Below the pieces are notes generated by a model. It was not told the origin of the DNA. It worked only from the letters and a program-made list of their open reading frames with translations, and ran no database searches. Made by a program: the position numbers and the translations under genes. DNA of 64,000 nt from Burkholderia pyrrocinia (lineage in GTDB: Bacteria > Pseudomonadota > Gammaproteobacteria > Burkholderiales > Burkholderiaceae), in the NCBI RefSeq assembly GCF_022809715.1, contig NZ_CP094459.1:2046001-2110000 (forward strand), written 5' to 3'. Positions 34,964 to 47,709 of this stretch are shown piece after piece (the stretch's first letter is position 1; each line of letters begins with the position of its first letter).

Positions 34964-37213
34964 TCACATGCGTTTTTCCGAGCGGTGCTCGTCGAAGAAG
35001 TCCTGGACGACCGCGATCTCGCGGGTCCGCTTGAACGGCGGCAAGCTCTGCCAGATCCGACGCCCGTAAGGCTTGTCGACGAGCCGCGTGTCGCAGATCA
35101 TCAGCACGCCGCGATCCGTCTCCGCACGAATCAGCCGGCCCGCGCCCTGCTTCAGCGTAATCACGGCCTGCGGCAACTGGTGCACGGCGAACGGGCTCAA
35201 GCCCTTCTTCGTCAGCGCGTCGAGCCGCGCGGCCAGCACCGGATCGTCGGGCGGTGCGAACGGCAGCTTGTCGATCACGACGAGCGACAGCGCGTCGCCG
35301 CGCACGTCGACGCCTTCCCAGAAACTCTGGCTGCCGACCAGGATCGCGTTGCCATACGCGCGGAAGCGATCGAGCAGCTCGGTGCGGCTCGCATCGCCCT
35401 GCACGAGCAGCGGCGTATTCCAGCCGCGCGATTCGATCACGTCGCGCAGCTTCGACGCGATCCGGTCGACCGCGCGCAACGTCGTGCACAGCATGAACAC
35501 GCCGCCGCCGGACGCCTCGATCGCCGGCAGCGCGGCATCGAAGACGGCATCGGTAAATGCGGGCGAAGACGGCTGCGGCAGGTTGCGAGGCACGTACAGC
35601 AGCCCCTGCGACTGGTAGTCGAACGGGCTCGCGAGCGTCATCGAACGACGCGAGCTGAGGCCCATCTGCGCCGCGTAGTGCGTGAAATCGCCGCGCACCG
35701 ACAACGTGGCCGACGTGAACACCCATGCACGCGGCACGCCCGCGCGCTGCTTCGCAAAGATCGGCGCAACCGACAGCGGCGTTTCGTGCAACTGGACGGT
35801 ATGCGCGAACACCTCGACCCAGCGCACCTTCTCGTTCGGATCGCCGTCGGACGCCGCCTTGTCGCCGGCCGCTGCCGCATCGGCCTTCGCGGCCGCCTCC
35901 GCCGCGCCGGGCGCGACCCAGCCGGCCAGCAGGTCCTGCAATTCGCGTGCGCGCCGCAGGCATGCACCGAGCGACTCCGCCCGTTCGGCCTGGCTCGCGA
36001 GCGCCGACGCGAGCGCATCGAGCGCCGCCTCGAGCGCGTCGAGCGCGCCGAACATCGGATGATCGTCGCCGAGCTGGGCGAGCGACATGCGGACGATCTG
36101 GTCGTTCGCGAACGCGAGGCGCAAGTCGCGTGCCGCCCGTTCGAGATCGCCGCCGAGCTTCACCCACTCGACCGCGTCGCGCGCATGGCTCAGGCCTTCG
36201 GCCACCGTGTCGCGCGCGAGCTCGAGGATCTGCGTCGTCGACAGCGTCTCGCCGAAGAACAGCGTCGCCGTCTCCGGCAACTGGTGCGCTTCGTCGAAGA
36301 TGATCGTGTTCGCGTTCGGCAGCAGTTCAGCCATCCCCGTGTCGCGCAGCATGATGTCCGCGAAGAACAGGTGGTGGTTGACGACGACGACGTCGGCCTG
36401 CTGTGCCTCGCGCCGCGCCTGCATCACGAAGCATTCCTTGTAGTGCGGGCACTCCTGGCCGAGGCAGTTGTCGCGCGTCGACGTGACCATCGACCACACG
36501 GGTGCCGTTTCCGGCACGCTCGCGAGTTCGGCCTTGTCGCCGCTCTTCGTGAGCTTCGCGAAGCGGACGATTTCCTGCAGGTAGGCCGTGTCCTGCCGCG
36601 ACGGCAGGCGGCCGTTGTCGGCCGTGCGTTGCAGGTAGTAGTGGCACAGGTAGTTTGCGCGACCCTTGAGCATCGCGACCGTCACCGGCACCGCGAGCGC
36701 GTTGCGCACGGTCGGGATGTCGCGCTGGAACAACTGGTCCTGCAGGTGCTTCGTGCCGGTCGACACGATCACCTTGCCGCCCCACAGCATCGCGGGCACG
36801 AGATACGCATAGGTCTTGCCGGTACCCGTGCCGGCCTCGACGATCAGCGTGTTGTCGCCTGCGTCGCTGTCGGACTCGGCGGCCGCGGCATCGTCCGCCG
36901 CCGGCCCGGCCGTCTTGTCGCCGTCGCCGAGGCGGCGCGCCGGCCGCTTGCGGGTTTCGAAGATCTCGGGTTCGGGCATCCGGCGCGCGGACGCTTCCAT
37001 CGCGGACGCAACCGCACGCGCCATCTCGATCTGCGACGTACGCGGCCGATAGCCGTCGAGCGCGCGCGCCAGCAACCCGCCTTCGCCGAAGATCGTGTCG
37101 AGTTCGTCGACGCGCTTGCGGCTCAGCTCGAAGGTGCCTTCGGGCGCACGAACGCGCCCGGCGGACGACGCGTCTCGCCGGGCATCGGGGGTGGCTTCAA
37201 GCGGTGAATTCAA
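34964..37213 (-). CDS. yoaA: DinG/YoaA-family iron-sulfur ATP-dependent helicase
   Basis: A 749-residue XPD-like superfamily 2 DNA helicase. Walker A is GTGTGKT at 128-134, the iron-sulfur Cys are 189, 249, 254 and 260, the DEAH box is at 306-309, and motif VI appears as QGAGRLIR. YoaA helps repair replication damage. The start is TTG at 37213, 8 nt after AGGAA, and is needed to include [16 protein letters not shown] and the Q-motif region. An Ala/Asp-rich insertion of about 45 residues lies before Walker A, and another Ala/Lys/Asp stretch lies near 440-460. It is 55 bp after the DUF465 gene on the same strand. Confidence 0.93.
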   Translation of the reverse strand: MNSPLEATPDARRDASSAGRVRAPEGTFELSRKRVDELDTIFGEGGLLARALDGYRPRTSQIEMARAVASAMEASARRMPEPEIFETRKRPARRLGDGDKTAGPAADDAAAAESDSDAGDNTLIVEAGTGTGKTYAYLVPAMLWGGKVIVSTGTKHLQDQLFQRDIPTVRNALAVPVTVAMLKGRANYLCHYYLQRTADNGRLPSRQDTAYLQEIVRFAKLTKSGDKAELASVPETAPVWSMVTSTRDNCLGQECPHYKECFVMQARREAQQADVVVVNHHLFFADIMLRDTGMAELLPNANTIIFDEAHQLPETATLFFGETLSTTQILELARDTVAEGLSHARDAVEWVKLGGDLERAARDLRLAFANDQIVRMSLAQLGDDHPMFGALDALEAALDALASALASQAERAESLGACLRRARELQDLLAGWVAPGAAEAAAKADAAAAGDKAASDGDPNEKVRWVEVFAHTVQLHETPLSVAPIFAKQRAGVPRAWVFTSATLSVRGDFTHYAAQMGLSSRRSMTLASPFDYQSQGLLYVPRNLPQPSSPAFTDAVFDAALPAIEASGGGVFMLCTTLRAVDRIASKLRDVIESRGWNTPLLVQGDASRTELLDRFRAYGNAILVGSQSFWEGVDVRGDALSLVVIDKLPFAPPDDPVLAARLDALTKKGLSPFAVHQLPQAVITLKQGAGRLIRAETDRGVLMICDTRLVDKPYGRRIWQSLPPFKRTREIAVVQDFFDEHRSEKRM

Positions 37214-37268
37214 GGCAAGCGTTCCTGTGTCCAGCGCCCGAGCGGCGCCGGCGCTTGCCAGGCCGCGC

Positions 37269-37484
37269 TCAGGCGCGCTTATCCGGTTCCAGCTGCGATT
37301 GCAGCAAAATGATTTTGTCCTTGGCTGCCAGCTTTTCCTTCTTCAGCCGGTGCAGCGTGATGTCGTCGATGTCGGAGTGTCCTTCCTTCAGCTCGATCTC
37401 CCGAGCGAGCTGCTGGTGCTGCTCCTGCAATGCAGCCAAACGGTTGTGCAATTCCTGCTGCTGTTCCGTGAGACGGTTTTGCAT
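37269..37484 (-). CDS. YdcH/DUF465 family small coiled-coil protein
   Basis: A 71-residue Gln- and Leu-rich coiled coil ending in [27 protein letters not shown], the DUF465 (YdcH) signature [12 protein letters not shown]. The ATG at 37484 has a very strong GAGGAGG site; the longer frame to 37526 does not. The role of the family is unknown, though it is common next to DNA-metabolism genes. It is cotranscribed upstream of the YoaA-like helicase gene. Confidence 0.87.
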   Translation of the reverse strand: MQNRLTEQQQELHNRLAALQEQHQQLAREIELKEGHSDIDDITLHRLKKEKLAAKDKIILLQSQLEPDKRA

Positions 37485-37560
37485 GTTTGCCTCCTCATCG
37501 AAGCAGCGCGCCGGCTGGCGTGCCAACGCGCACGAGACTGATCCCGATCAATCCAACACG

Positions 37561-38313
37561 TTACTGCCCCTGCTGTTGCTGCTGCTTGGCCTTCTCGGCC
37601 GCTTCCTGCTGACGCCGCTCGACATCGGCCTTGTGCTGCGCGGCTTCCTTCTGCTTCTGCTCGTAGCGCACGGCGTTGTCCGCCCGCTCCTGCGCCTTCT
37701 GCGCCGCCTGCTGGTGCGCCTGGTCGAGCTTGCGCTGGAAGTCGGCCTGCTTCTGGTCGTATGCCTGCTTGCTCGCCGCGCGCTGCGGCCCTTCCGCGCC
37801 GCGCTGTGCCTGCTTCAGCGCATTCTGCTCCTGCTTGTCGCGGAACGCAGCCGCGTTCGCCGCGTCGTTCGCCGCGCGCTGAGGCGCTTCCGCCGCATTC
37901 TGCGCCTGCTTCAGCGCCTGTTGCTGGTCGCGCTGCTGCGCGCGCACCGCGCGCTGCTCGTCGTTCAGCGCAAGCTGCTCCTGGCGGATGCTCGCCCGCT
38001 CGTCGCGCATCTGGTCGCGAGCCTTGCCGAGACAGTGATTGACGAAGAACTTGCTGTAGCAATCGTGCTCGGCCACCGCATAACGATAATCGTTTTCCGC
38101 GGAGCGCTGATTGAGCACTTTTTGACGGGCGTCGAAATCCGGTGCGGCTGTGGCCGTAGCGGGTGCGGCTGCGACGGCTTCCGGCGCGGTTGCGTCGGAA
38201 GCCTGCGCGAACGCACCGGAAGGCCCGGCAGACAAAGCCGCGGCGAGCGCTGCGCCGAGCGCGGCGAGAGAAATGCGGGAAGTTGGCAACGTCGTAGGAA
38301 AGCTGCGGGACAT
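37561..38313 (-). CDS. exported Gln/Ala-rich coiled-coil protein
   Basis: A 250-residue protein with a signal peptide (cleavage near FAQA at about 37), an Ala/Pro/Thr stretch, and then a highly charged, Gln/Ala/Arg-rich helix from about 85 to the end that should form a long coiled coil. Two Cys ([15 protein letters not shown], about 84 and 93) could form one disulfide. It has near-repeats such as [12 protein letters not shown] and [12 protein letters not shown]. No characterised family is recognised. Its periplasmic position suggests a structural or envelope-stress role. It is divergent from tex across 159 bp; a TAGAAT box lies very close to its start. Confidence 0.75.
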   Translation of the reverse strand: MSRSFPTTLPTSRISLAALGAALAAALSAGPSGAFAQASDATAPEAVAAAPATATAAPDFDARQKVLNQRSAENDYRYAVAEHDCYSKFFVNHCLGKARDQMRDERASIRQEQLALNDEQRAVRAQQRDQQQALKQAQNAAEAPQRAANDAANAAAFRDKQEQNALKQAQRGAEGPQRAASKQAYDQKQADFQRKLDQAHQQAAQKAQERADNAVRYEQKQKEAAQHKADVERRQQEAAEKAKQQQQQGQ

Positions 38314-38472
38314 GTGTCAAATTCTATCACCCCCGGCTGGGCGCTCCGCCATTTATGGCAAAATGCCCCGCTTCACCCACCCGCGGCATCTGGCCCGTCG
38401 GGCCGCCGTGCAGCCTGCCGCTCCGGGCCTGCCGGCCCGCGCCGCGATTTCAGCAGGCAGATCATCCACGAC

Positions 38473-40797
38473 ATGACGGAAACCGTAGCACTCAAGATCG
38501 TACAGCGCATCGCCACCGAACTGTCCGTCCAGCCGCGCCAGGTCGCGGCGGCCGTGCAACTCCTCGACGAAGGCTCGACCGTTCCGTTCATTGCCCGGTA
38601 CCGCAAGGAAGTGACCGGCAACCTGGACGACACGCAGCTGCGCCAGCTCGAGGAACGCCTCCTGTATCTGCGCGAACTCGAGGATCGCCGCGCGGCGATC
38701 CTGTCGAGCATCGACGAACAGGGCAAGCTGACCGACGAACTGCGTGCCGCGATCGACGCGGCCGACAGCAAGCAGGTGCTCGAAGACCTCTATCTGCCGT
38801 ACAAGCCGAAGCGCCGTACGCGCGCGCAGATCGCCCGCGAAGCCGGCCTCGAGCCGCTCGCGCAGGCGCTGCTCGCGAACCCGCTGCTCGACCCGCAGGC
38901 CGAGGCGGCCGCGTATGTCGACGCCGACAAGGGCGTCGCCGACGTGAAGGCCGCGCTCGACGGCGCACGCGACATCCTGTCCGAACAGTTCGGCGAGACG
39001 GCTGAGCTGCTCGGCAAGCTGCGCGACTACCTGCACAACCAGGGCGTCGTGTCGTCGGCTGTCGTCGAGGGCAAGGAAAACGAGGAAGGCGAGAAATTCC
39101 GCGACTATTACGACTACGCGGAAACGATCAAGACCGTGCCGTCGCACCGCGCACTCGCACTGTTCCGCGGCCGCAACGCGGGCGTGCTGACGGTCAAGCT
39201 CGGCCTCGGCGAAGAGCTCGACGCGCAGGTGCCGCATCCCGGCGAGGCGATGATCGCGCGCCATTTCGGTATCGCGAACCAGAACCGCCCGGCCGACAAA
39301 TGGCTGTCCGACGTATGCCGCTGGTGCTGGCGCGTGAAGGTGCAGCCGCATATCGAGAACGAACTGCTCACGCAACTGCGCGAAACCGCCGAAACCGAAG
39401 CGATCCGCGTGTTCGCGCGCAACCTGAACGACCTGCTGCTCGCGGCACCGGCCGGCCCGAAGGCCGTGATCGGTCTCGACCCCGGCCTGCGCACCGGCGT
39501 GAAGGTCGCGGTCGTCGACCGCACCGGCAAGGTACTCGCGACCGACACGATCTACCCGCACGAGCCGCGCCGCGACTGGGACGGCTCGATCGCGAAACTC
39601 GCGCGCATCGCCGCGCAGACGCAGGCCGAACTGATCAGCATCGGCAACGGCACCGCGTCGCGCGAAACCGACAAGCTCGCGAGCGAACTGATCGCGAAAC
39701 ACCCCGAGCTGCGCCTGCAGAAGATCGTCGTGTCGGAAGCCGGCGCGTCGGTCTACTCGGCGTCCGAGCTCGCGGCGAAGGAATTCCCGGAGCTCGACGT
39801 GTCGCTGCGCGGCGCCGTGTCGATCGCGCGCCGCCTGCAGGACCCGCTCGCCGAGCTCGTGAAGATCGAGCCGAAGGCGATCGGCGTCGGCCAGTACCAG
39901 CACGACGTGAACCAGCGCGAACTCGCCCGCTCGCTCGACGCGGTCGTCGAGGATTGCGTGAACGCGGTCGGCGTCGACGCGAACACGGCATCCGCCCCGC
40001 TGCTCGCACGCGTGTCGGGCCTGAACGCGACGCTCGCGCGCAACATCGTCGACTACCGCGATGCGAACGGCCCGTTCCCGTCGCGCGAGCACCTGCGCAA
40101 GGTGCCGCGCCTCGGCGACAAGACGTTCGAGCAGGCCGCCGGCTTCCTGCGCATCAACGGCGGCGAAAATCCGCTCGACCGCTCGTCGGTGCACCCGGAA
40201 GCCTATCCTGTCGTCGAGCGGATGCTCGCGAAGATCAGCAAGCGCATCGACGACGTGCTCGGCAACCGCGAGGCGCTGTCGGGCCTGTCCCCCGCGGAAT
40301 TTGTCGACGAACGTTTCGGCCTGCCGACCGTGCGCGACATCCTGTCCGAACTGGAGAAGCCGGGCCGCGATCCGCGCCCGGAATTCAAGACGGCGACGTT
40401 CCGCGAAGGCGTCGAGAAGGTTTCGGATCTCGTGCCGGGCATGACGCTCGAAGGGGTCGTGACGAACGTCGCCGCGTTCGGCGCGTTCGTGGATATCGGC
40501 GTCCATCAGGACGGCCTCGTCCACGTGTCCGCGATGTCGACGAAGTTCATCAAGGACCCGCACGAAGTCGTGAAGGCCGGCCAGGTCGTCAAGGTGAAGG
40601 TGATCGACGTCGACGTGAAGCGCCAGCGCATTGCGCTGACGATGCGCCTCGACGACGATGCGGCAGCACCCGGCATGTCGTCGCGCGGCGGCCAGGATCG
40701 CGGCAACGCGGGGCGCGGTGCCGCACGCCCGCCGCGTTCGCGCGAGCCGGAACCGGCCGGCGCGATGGCCGCGGCATTCGCGAAGCTGAAGCGCTGA
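38473..40797 (+). CDS. tex: transcription accessory protein Tex
   Basis: A 774-residue Tex protein, which binds nucleic acids and associates with transcription. Order of domains: N-terminal HTH-like region (about 1-190), YqgF-like RNase H fold with [16 protein letters not shown] (about 330-450), helix-hairpin-helix region (about 500-560) and C-terminal S1 RNA-binding domain ([19 protein letters not shown], about 655-725). The ATG at 38473 gives the usual length; the frame is open far upstream by chance. A strong terminator follows at 40823. Confidence 0.96.
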   Translation: MTETVALKIVQRIATELSVQPRQVAAAVQLLDEGSTVPFIARYRKEVTGNLDDTQLRQLEERLLYLRELEDRRAAILSSIDEQGKLTDELRAAIDAADSKQVLEDLYLPYKPKRRTRAQIAREAGLEPLAQALLANPLLDPQAEAAAYVDADKGVADVKAALDGARDILSEQFGETAELLGKLRDYLHNQGVVSSAVVEGKENEEGEKFRDYYDYAETIKTVPSHRALALFRGRNAGVLTVKLGLGEELDAQVPHPGEAMIARHFGIANQNRPADKWLSDVCRWCWRVKVQPHIENELLTQLRETAETEAIRVFARNLNDLLLAAPAGPKAVIGLDPGLRTGVKVAVVDRTGKVLATDTIYPHEPRRDWDGSIAKLARIAAQTQAELISIGNGTASRETDKLASELIAKHPELRLQKIVVSEAGASVYSASELAAKEFPELDVSLRGAVSIARRLQDPLAELVKIEPKAIGVGQYQHDVNQRELARSLDAVVEDCVNAVGVDANTASAPLLARVSGLNATLARNIVDYRDANGPFPSREHLRKVPRLGDKTFEQAAGFLRINGGENPLDRSSVHPEAYPVVERMLAKISKRIDDVLGNREALSGLSPAEFVDERFGLPTVRDILSELEKPGRDPRPEFKTATFREGVEKVSDLVPGMTLEGVVTNVAAFGAFVDIGVHQDGLVHVSAMSTKFIKDPHEVVKAGQVVKVKVIDVDVKRQRIALTMRLDDDAAAPGMSSRGGQDRGNAGRGAARPPRSREPEPAGAMAAAFAKLKR

Positions 40798-41063
40798 GCA
40801 CGCGAAAGCCGTCGACGCACGCAAAGCCCGCCGCAAGGCGGGCTTTTTTATTGCTGCCGCGAACGCACACGACTCGACGCTCGCTGGCGCCTGCGCGCAC
40901 GCAGTCGGCTATCTGATTGGATGGTTTGGCTTGTGCGGAACACGCAGCGCGAGGCGGCTGCGTTTGCTTTGCGTTTGCAGCCGGCGCGATGCGAACGATC
41001 GCGGCAGGCCTCGGCGGTCGACAGACGCGGCGCGCGGCCAGGAAGCCCGCGCGCCGCGCCCGC
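40798..41063. other. intergenic region between tex and kup
   Basis: These 266 bp between converging genes contain the tex terminator and otherwise nothing recognised. Short frames present have no ribosome site. Confidence 0.6.
40823..40849 (+). terminator. rho-independent terminator of tex
   Basis: GCCCGCC and GGCGGGC with a GCAA tetraloop are followed by TTTTTT, 26 bp after the tex stop. Three A residues on the left side extend the stem. Confidence 0.93.
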
Positions 41064-42980
41064 TCAGATCTCGATCTTCGTGCCGAGCTCGACGACGCGA
41101 TTCGCCGGAATCGAGAAGAAGTCGGTCGGCTTCGCGGCGTTCTGATGCATCCACGCGAACACGCGCTCGCGCCAGATCGACATACCGGGCAGATGCGTCG
41201 GCACGACCGTTTCGCGCGCGAGGAAGAACGACGTATCCATCAGCTCGAACGTCATGTCGTGCGCGCGGCCGAATTCCTCGAGCACGGCCTTCACGTCCGG
41301 CGTCTCGTTGAAACCGTACTCGGCCTTGACGATGTACAGCCCGCCGCCCGCATCGCGCGAGCTCAGGCGCTTGTCGTCGCGCACGTAAGGAAAATCGCGC
41401 GTGACGAACGTCAGGAAAATGGTGCGCTCGTGCAGCACCTTGTTGTGCTTCAGGTTGTGCAGCAGGCTGACTGGCACGAGCTTGTCGTTGCCGGTCAGGT
41501 AGATCGCGGTGCCCGACACGCGATGCGGCGGATGCGCGAGCAGCCCCTGCAGGAACGGCTCGAGCGGAATGCCGTCGGCCGCCGTGCGCTCCTTGACGAT
41601 GTGGCGCCCCTTGTACCAGGTCATCAGCAGGAAGAACAGCAACGCGCCGATGCCGAGCGGCAGCCAGCCGCCCTGCGCGACCTTCAGCAGGTTCGCGCCG
41701 AAAAAGCCGAGGTCGATCGCGAGGAACACCGCGATGATCGCGCCGACCAGCAACCGGTTCCAGTTCCACACCTTCACCATCACGACGCATGCGAGCACGG
41801 TCGTGATCACCATCGTCGCCGTCACCGCAATGCCGTACGCGGCCGCGAGGTTGTCGGAGCTCTTGAAGCCGACCACGATGCAGAGGATCACGAACAGCAA
41901 CAGCCAGTTCACGACCGGCACGTAGATCTGGCCGATCGCGAGTTCCGACGTATGCAGCACCTTCATGCGCGGCACGTAGCCGAGCTGGATCGCCTGCGAC
42001 GTCAGCGAATACGCACCCGAGATCACGGCCTGCGACGCGATCACGGTCGCAACCGTCGACAGCACGACGAGCGGCAGCAGCCCCCATTCGGGCGCCAGCA
42101 GGAAGAACGGGTTCTCGATCGCCTTCGGGTTCTGGATCAGCAGCGCGCCCTGGCCGAAGTAGTTCAGCACGAGCGACGGCATCACGAGCCCGTATGCAGC
42201 GAGGCGAATCGGCTTCGCGCCGAAGTGACCCATGTCCGCGTAGAGCGCTTCCGCACCGGTCAGCACCAGCACGACCGAGCCGAGCACGACGTAGGCCTGC
42301 AGCAGGTGATCGGCCATGAACGACGCTGCGTAGTACGGATTGATTGCCGCGATGATGCCCGGCACGCGCACGATGTGGTACACGCCGAGCGCCGCGATCA
42401 CGACGAACCACAGCACCATGATCGGGCCGAACAGCTTGCCGACCAACGCGGTGCCGTGGCGCTGGATCCAGAACAGCGCGATCAGGATCACGATCGTGAT
42501 CGGCAGCACGAGGTGCGACAGGTGCGGCGTCGCGATTTCGAGACCTTCGACGGCCGACATCACCGAGATCGCCGGCGTGATCACCGCGTCCCCGTAGAAC
42601 ATGCATGCGCCGAATATCCCGAGCGCCATCAGCGCACCCGCGACGCGGGTTTTCGAGTCGAGCGGCCGCAGCGACAGCGCCATCAGCGCGAGCACGCCGC
42701 CTTCGCCGTTGTTGTCTGCCCGCATCACGAACAGCAGGTACTTGACGCCGACCACCAGGATGATCGCCCAGAACAGCAGCGAGATCACACCGAGAATCGA
42801 GCTTTCGGTCAGCGGAATGCCGTGCGCGGGGCTGAACGCCTCCTTGAGCGAATACAGCGGGCTGGTGCCGATGTCGCCGAACACGACGCCGATGGCTGCT
42901 ATCGCTAGCGCCCGCATCGAGTGTTGTTGCGTCGAGTGCGGCGCGTGTGCTGCGTCGGTCGCGTGGATCGTGTCGTTCAT
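41064..42980 (-). CDS. kup: low-affinity potassium uptake protein Kup
   Basis: A 638-residue KUP/HAK potassium:proton symporter of the inner membrane. About 12 membrane segments fill residues 20-430. The signature [19 protein letters not shown] is in the first segment, and the pore-region [14 protein letters not shown] is present. A cytosolic C-terminal domain of about 180 residues follows. The ATG at 42980 is chosen because the hydrophobic core begins soon after; the frame is open upstream to 43130. It is a single gene. Confidence 0.95.
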   Translation of the reverse strand: MNDTIHATDAAHAPHSTQQHSMRALAIAAIGVVFGDIGTSPLYSLKEAFSPAHGIPLTESSILGVISLLFWAIILVVGVKYLLFVMRADNNGEGGVLALMALSLRPLDSKTRVAGALMALGIFGACMFYGDAVITPAISVMSAVEGLEIATPHLSHLVLPITIVILIALFWIQRHGTALVGKLFGPIMVLWFVVIAALGVYHIVRVPGIIAAINPYYAASFMADHLLQAYVVLGSVVLVLTGAEALYADMGHFGAKPIRLAAYGLVMPSLVLNYFGQGALLIQNPKAIENPFFLLAPEWGLLPLVVLSTVATVIASQAVISGAYSLTSQAIQLGYVPRMKVLHTSELAIGQIYVPVVNWLLLFVILCIVVGFKSSDNLAAAYGIAVTATMVITTVLACVVMVKVWNWNRLLVGAIIAVFLAIDLGFFGANLLKVAQGGWLPLGIGALLFFLLMTWYKGRHIVKERTAADGIPLEPFLQGLLAHPPHRVSGTAIYLTGNDKLVPVSLLHNLKHNKVLHERTIFLTFVTRDFPYVRDDKRLSSRDAGGGLYIVKAEYGFNETPDVKAVLEEFGRAHDMTFELMDTSFFLARETVVPTHLPGMSIWRERVFAWMHQNAAKPTDFFSIPANRVVELGTKIEI

Positions 42981-43254
42981 ATGAAGCGTAATAATCGGGT
43001 CCGGGTCGGACAAAACGAGCGCTATTCTACTCGCGCCCCCGTGAAACGCCGCCCTGCTCTGTTGCCGTGAAACCACGTGATCCACGCTGCGCATGCAATC
43101 CGGCGCGAGCTGTGGCAGGGCTGCCATCATAGCCGGGGCGGCGCCGTCTGCCTACCGGATACGCAGCGCACACCGCGCCGCACAAACGGTGCCGCAACGA
43201 AAAACGGCGCCGCAAGCGGCGCCGTACAAGGCTTTCCTTCGATCGGCCGGCCGC
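42981..43254. other. intergenic region between kup and the phosphoribosyltransferase
   Basis: This 274-bp stretch holds the terminator at 43200-43225 for the upstream operon and the kup promoter region. No gene or repeat is seen. Confidence 0.6.
43200..43225 (-). terminator. terminator of the purA-phosphoribosyltransferase operon
   Basis: ACGGCGCCGC pairs perfectly with GCGGCGCCGT across a 2-base AA spacer (the innermost pairs would open to form the loop). A5 on the plus-strand left side gives a T-run on the minus strand, 30 bp after the stop at 43255. Confidence 0.85.
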
Positions 43255-43851
43255 TTACGCGCCCGAACCGTCGCGCTGCGCGCGACCGCGCTTGATCCAT
43301 GCCTCGAGGTTGTGCGGGCGAACCGTGTCCCACTCTTCGAACGGCTGATGAATCCACGGATTCGTCGGCAGATATTGCGTGTGATAGTCGGGCTTGACCT
43401 TCGAGCAACCCTTGTACCAGAGCACGGCCGAACGCACGGCCGTCACGGCCGGATAACGCTCCTTCAGGTGCTCCTGCACACGCGCGAGCGTGACGCCCGA
43501 ATCGACGAGATCGTCGACCAGCAGCACGTTGCCCGCGAGGTTGCCGCGCGTCATCGTGATGTACTGCGCGATGTCGAGGTCGCCCTGCTCGGTGCCGGCC
43601 GCTTCCCGGTACGAACTCGTCGCGAGGATCGCGAGCGGCACGTCGTAGATGCGCGACAGTTGATCGCCGACGCGCAGGCCGCCGCGCGCGAGACACAGGA
43701 TCTGGTCGAACTTCCAGCCCGATGCATGCACCTCGAGCGCGAGCAGCTCGATCAGACGATGATATTCGTCCCAGCCTACCCACAGGTTCTTGTCATCGTT
43801 GCGCGGATCGGTCATCAAGTCTGCCGCCGTCATCGTGATTTGCTGCGTCAT
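43255..43851 (-). CDS. purine (hypoxanthine/xanthine-guanine type) phosphoribosyltransferase
   Basis: A 198-residue type I phosphoribosyltransferase. The PRPP loop LLVDDLVDSGVTL lies near 115-127, and ILCLARGGLRVGDQL holds the pyrophosphate-binding turn. The family transfers phosphoribose to hypoxanthine, guanine or xanthine for purine salvage; which base is used cannot be read here. It starts 6 bp after purA, so salvage and de novo AMP synthesis genes are co-expressed. A terminator follows at 43200-43225. Confidence 0.87.
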   Translation of the reverse strand: MTQQITMTAADLMTDPRNDDKNLWVGWDEYHRLIELLALEVHASGWKFDQILCLARGGLRVGDQLSRIYDVPLAILATSSYREAAGTEQGDLDIAQYITMTRGNLAGNVLLVDDLVDSGVTLARVQEHLKERYPAVTAVRSAVLWYKGCSKVKPDYHTQYLPTNPWIHQPFEEWDTVRPHNLEAWIKRGRAQRDGSGA

Positions 43852-43857
43852 CTGGGG

Positions 43858-45213
<1,356 letters not shown>

Positions 45214-45317
45214 TTAGCTGGTTAAAAACGTATTCTACCTATGTTCGCGGGCGTTTCCGAATTTTTCCGTTTCGCTTCAACGATATGCACGCCGAAGCAC
45301 GGCCCGCGAACGCCTGT

Positions 45318-46466
45318 TTATCGGGGTTCGACCACCCATGCGCCGTTGCGCTCGACGAGCGAACGGTCGCATGCGAACTCGTCGAGCACGTGGTCGTGGC
45401 CCGGCAGTGCCTGGATCACGACCTCGCCCGCATCGCGCAGCGCCGCGACGGCCGCGCCCAGCGCGTCGTCCTGCGCCCACGGCGCGAGAATCGCGGTGCC
45501 GCGCGCCTCGACCGGCGAAATCCGCGCGAGCTCGCGCAGGTCGAGCGAGAAGCCCGTGGCCGGACGGGCACGGCCATATGCCTGACCCACGTGGTCGTAG
45601 CGGCCGCCGCGTGCGATCGCGTTCGGCACGCCGTCGATGTACGCGCTGAACATCGCGCCGCTGTGGTACGCGTAGCCGCGCAGGTCGGCGAGATCGATCG
45701 CCACTTCGGCGCCCTTCGCCTGCGCGGCGAGCTGCGCCAGATCGTCGAGCGCCCGCGTGATTTCGGGCAGCACCGGCAGCCGTGCACGCGCCTCGGCGAG
45801 CACGCTCGCGTCGCCGTAAAGGCTCGGCAGCGCGCGCAGCGCTGCGCGCGTATCGGCACCGAGATCGTCGGTGAGTTCGTTCAGCAGCGGCACGTCCTTG
45901 CCCGACAGCGCGTCGTACAGCGACTCGCCGCGCTCGGCGGCCTGTGCATCGCGCGCCAGCAGCGCCGCGAGCACGCCCGCATGGCCGAGGTCGAGACGGA
46001 TGCGCGACAGGCCCGCGAGATGCAGTGCGTCGAGCATCAGTTGCTGGATCTCGAGATCGGCTTCCAGCCCGGCGTGCCCGTAGATTTCGGCACCGATCTG
46101 GATCTGCTCGCGCGTCGCGTGCAGGCCGCGCGGACGCGTATGCATCACGTGGCCCGCATAGCAGAGGCGCGTCACGCCCTGACGGTTCAACAGGTGCGCG
46201 TCGATCCGCGCGACCTGCGGCGTGATGTCTGCGCGCAGGCCGAGCGTGCGACCCGACAGCTGGTCGACCAGCTTGAAGGTGCGCAGGCGCAGATCGGCGC
46301 CGCCGCTCGTCAGCAGCGACTCGAGATACTCGAGCAGCGGCGGCATCACCATTTCGTAGCCGTACGAACGGAAACGGTCGAGCAGCCTGCGGCGCAGCTC
46401 CTCGATCTTGCGCGCTTCCGACGGCAGTACGTCGGCGATATTCTCGGGAAGTAACCAGGTCGACAT
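45318..46466 (-). CDS. hisZ: ATP phosphoribosyltransferase regulatory subunit HisZ
   Basis: A 382-residue HisRS-like paralogue that pairs with short-form HisG in the first step of histidine synthesis. It has the class II synthetase-like core ([53 protein letters not shown]) but only remnants of the histidine motifs ([26 protein letters not shown]). Compared with hisS at 54201-55541 it lacks the anticodon-binding domain. The ATG at 46466 gives the family [12 protein letters not shown] start. It sits between the DUF2065 gene and purA. Confidence 0.96.
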   Translation of the reverse strand: MSTWLLPENIADVLPSEARKIEELRRRLLDRFRSYGYEMVMPPLLEYLESLLTSGGADLRLRTFKLVDQLSGRTLGLRADITPQVARIDAHLLNRQGVTRLCYAGHVMHTRPRGLHATREQIQIGAEIYGHAGLEADLEIQQLMLDALHLAGLSRIRLDLGHAGVLAALLARDAQAAERGESLYDALSGKDVPLLNELTDDLGADTRAALRALPSLYGDASVLAEARARLPVLPEITRALDDLAQLAAQAKGAEVAIDLADLRGYAYHSGAMFSAYIDGVPNAIARGGRYDHVGQAYGRARPATGFSLDLRELARISPVEARGTAILAPWAQDDALGAAVAALRDAGEVVIQALPGHDHVLDEFACDRSLVERNGAWVVEPR

Positions 46467-46567
46467 CGGTACGGTCCTACGACGGGAAACAGCGCGCGAC
46501 ACGCGCGCCGCAATATGAATCGAAAATTCGGAATCGGGCGGGACGAACGGCGGATGCGCCGTCCGGA

Positions 46568-46759
46568 TCAAGTGGCGAGCAGCAGCAGTACGAGCCCGAG
46601 CACCATCACGATCAGCCCGCCGATCCGGATATGATGCGGCGGCCGCTCAGCTATTCTACGAAACGTGTCGCGCCAGGCGACGGGAAACACGAAGGGAAAC
46701 GCTCCCTCGATGATCAGCATCAGCGCTACTGCGAGCAACAACGAGCCAGCCAGGTCCAT
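46568..46759 (-). CDS. DUF2065 (YjeT) small membrane protein
   Basis: A 63-residue inner-membrane protein with two hydrophobic segments (about 5-25 and 44-62) separated by a basic loop ([17 protein letters not shown]). It corresponds in position and size to E. coli YjeT between hflC and purA. The function of the family is unknown; the conserved linkage suggests a tie to the HflKC complex. It starts 36 bp after the hflC stop. Confidence 0.9.
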   Translation of the reverse strand: MDLAGSLLLAVALMLIIEGAFPFVFPVAWRDTFRRIAERPPHHIRIGGLIVMVLGLVLLLLAT

Positions 46760-46795
46760 GCGAGCGACGGCGCCGCTCGACGCGGCGCCCCAAGG

Positions 46796-47695
46796 TCAGT
46801 GTTTGCGGGGAGCAGGCGCCGACGGTGCGGCACCGCCCGTCGGGCTGCGCATGAAGCGGAAGAACTCGCTGTCGGGATCGACGACGATGATGTCGTTGCG
46901 CTTGAACGTCTTCCGGTAGGCCTGCAGGCTCGCGTAGAACTGATAGAACTGCGGATCGCGGCCGAACGCGTCGGCGGCAATCGTCGCGGCCTTCGCGTCG
47001 CCCTCGCCCTTGATCGTCTGCGCGGATTTGTACGCGTTCGCGAGCACGGCCTGCTGTTCGCGTTCGGCGTCGGCCTTGATCTGCTCGACGTCGGACGCGC
47101 CTTCCGCACGCACCTGTGCCGCCTGATCGCGCAGCGCGCCGATCATCCGCTGATAGACGGCATCCGTCTGCGCAGCCGGCAAGTCGACGCGCGTCAACTG
47201 GACGTCGACCACGTCGACGCCGAAACCGGACGCTTTCGCCTTCGCCGCGTCGCGGGCCGCGTCGGCGATCGCGCGCTGGCCGCCGAGGGCATCGTCGAGC
47301 GCACGCTTGCCGAACGCGTCGCCGAGCGCGCTCTTCAGCACACCGGCCAGGCGTTCGGTAGCCGCCGCCGGATCGCCGCCCGTCGCCGTGAAATATTTCA
47401 GCGGATCGCTGATCCGGTACTTCACCGCATACGCGACGAGCAGGTCGTGCTTGTCTTCCGTTGCCAGTTGCAGCGGATCGGACGACTCGAGCGATTGCAG
47501 GCGCGTGTCGATCAGCGTGGCCGTCTGCAGTGGCGGCGGCAGCTTGAAATGGATACCGGGGCCGGCGAGTTCGGGCTGCGCGCCGTCGCGGCCCGACAGC
47601 ACGGCCGTATGGCGCGGATCGACGGTCAGGACCGTCGAGGAGGCCGCGAAGGCAACGATCACGATTGCGACGACGAGCGCAATGATTCGGTTCAT
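46796..47695 (-). CDS. hflC: protease modulator HflC
   Basis: A 299-residue SPFH-domain membrane protein. One N-terminal membrane segment (about 4-22) anchors a periplasmic SPFH domain and a long helical region (AKAKASGFGVDVVDVQLTRVDLP and onward). HflC with HflK forms the large cage around FtsH and limits its proteolysis. It starts 14 bp after the hflK stop. The C-terminal tail is Pro/Ala-rich and basic. Confidence 0.96.
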   Translation of the reverse strand: MNRIIALVVAIVIVAFAASSTVLTVDPRHTAVLSGRDGAQPELAGPGIHFKLPPPLQTATLIDTRLQSLESSDPLQLATEDKHDLLVAYAVKYRISDPLKYFTATGGDPAAATERLAGVLKSALGDAFGKRALDDALGGQRAIADAARDAAKAKASGFGVDVVDVQLTRVDLPAAQTDAVYQRMIGALRDQAAQVRAEGASDVEQIKADAEREQQAVLANAYKSAQTIKGEGDAKAATIAADAFGRDPQFYQFYASLQAYRKTFKRNDIIVVDPDSEFFRFMRSPTGGAAPSAPAPRKH

Positions 47696-47709
47696 GTTCT
47701 GCGCTCCCG

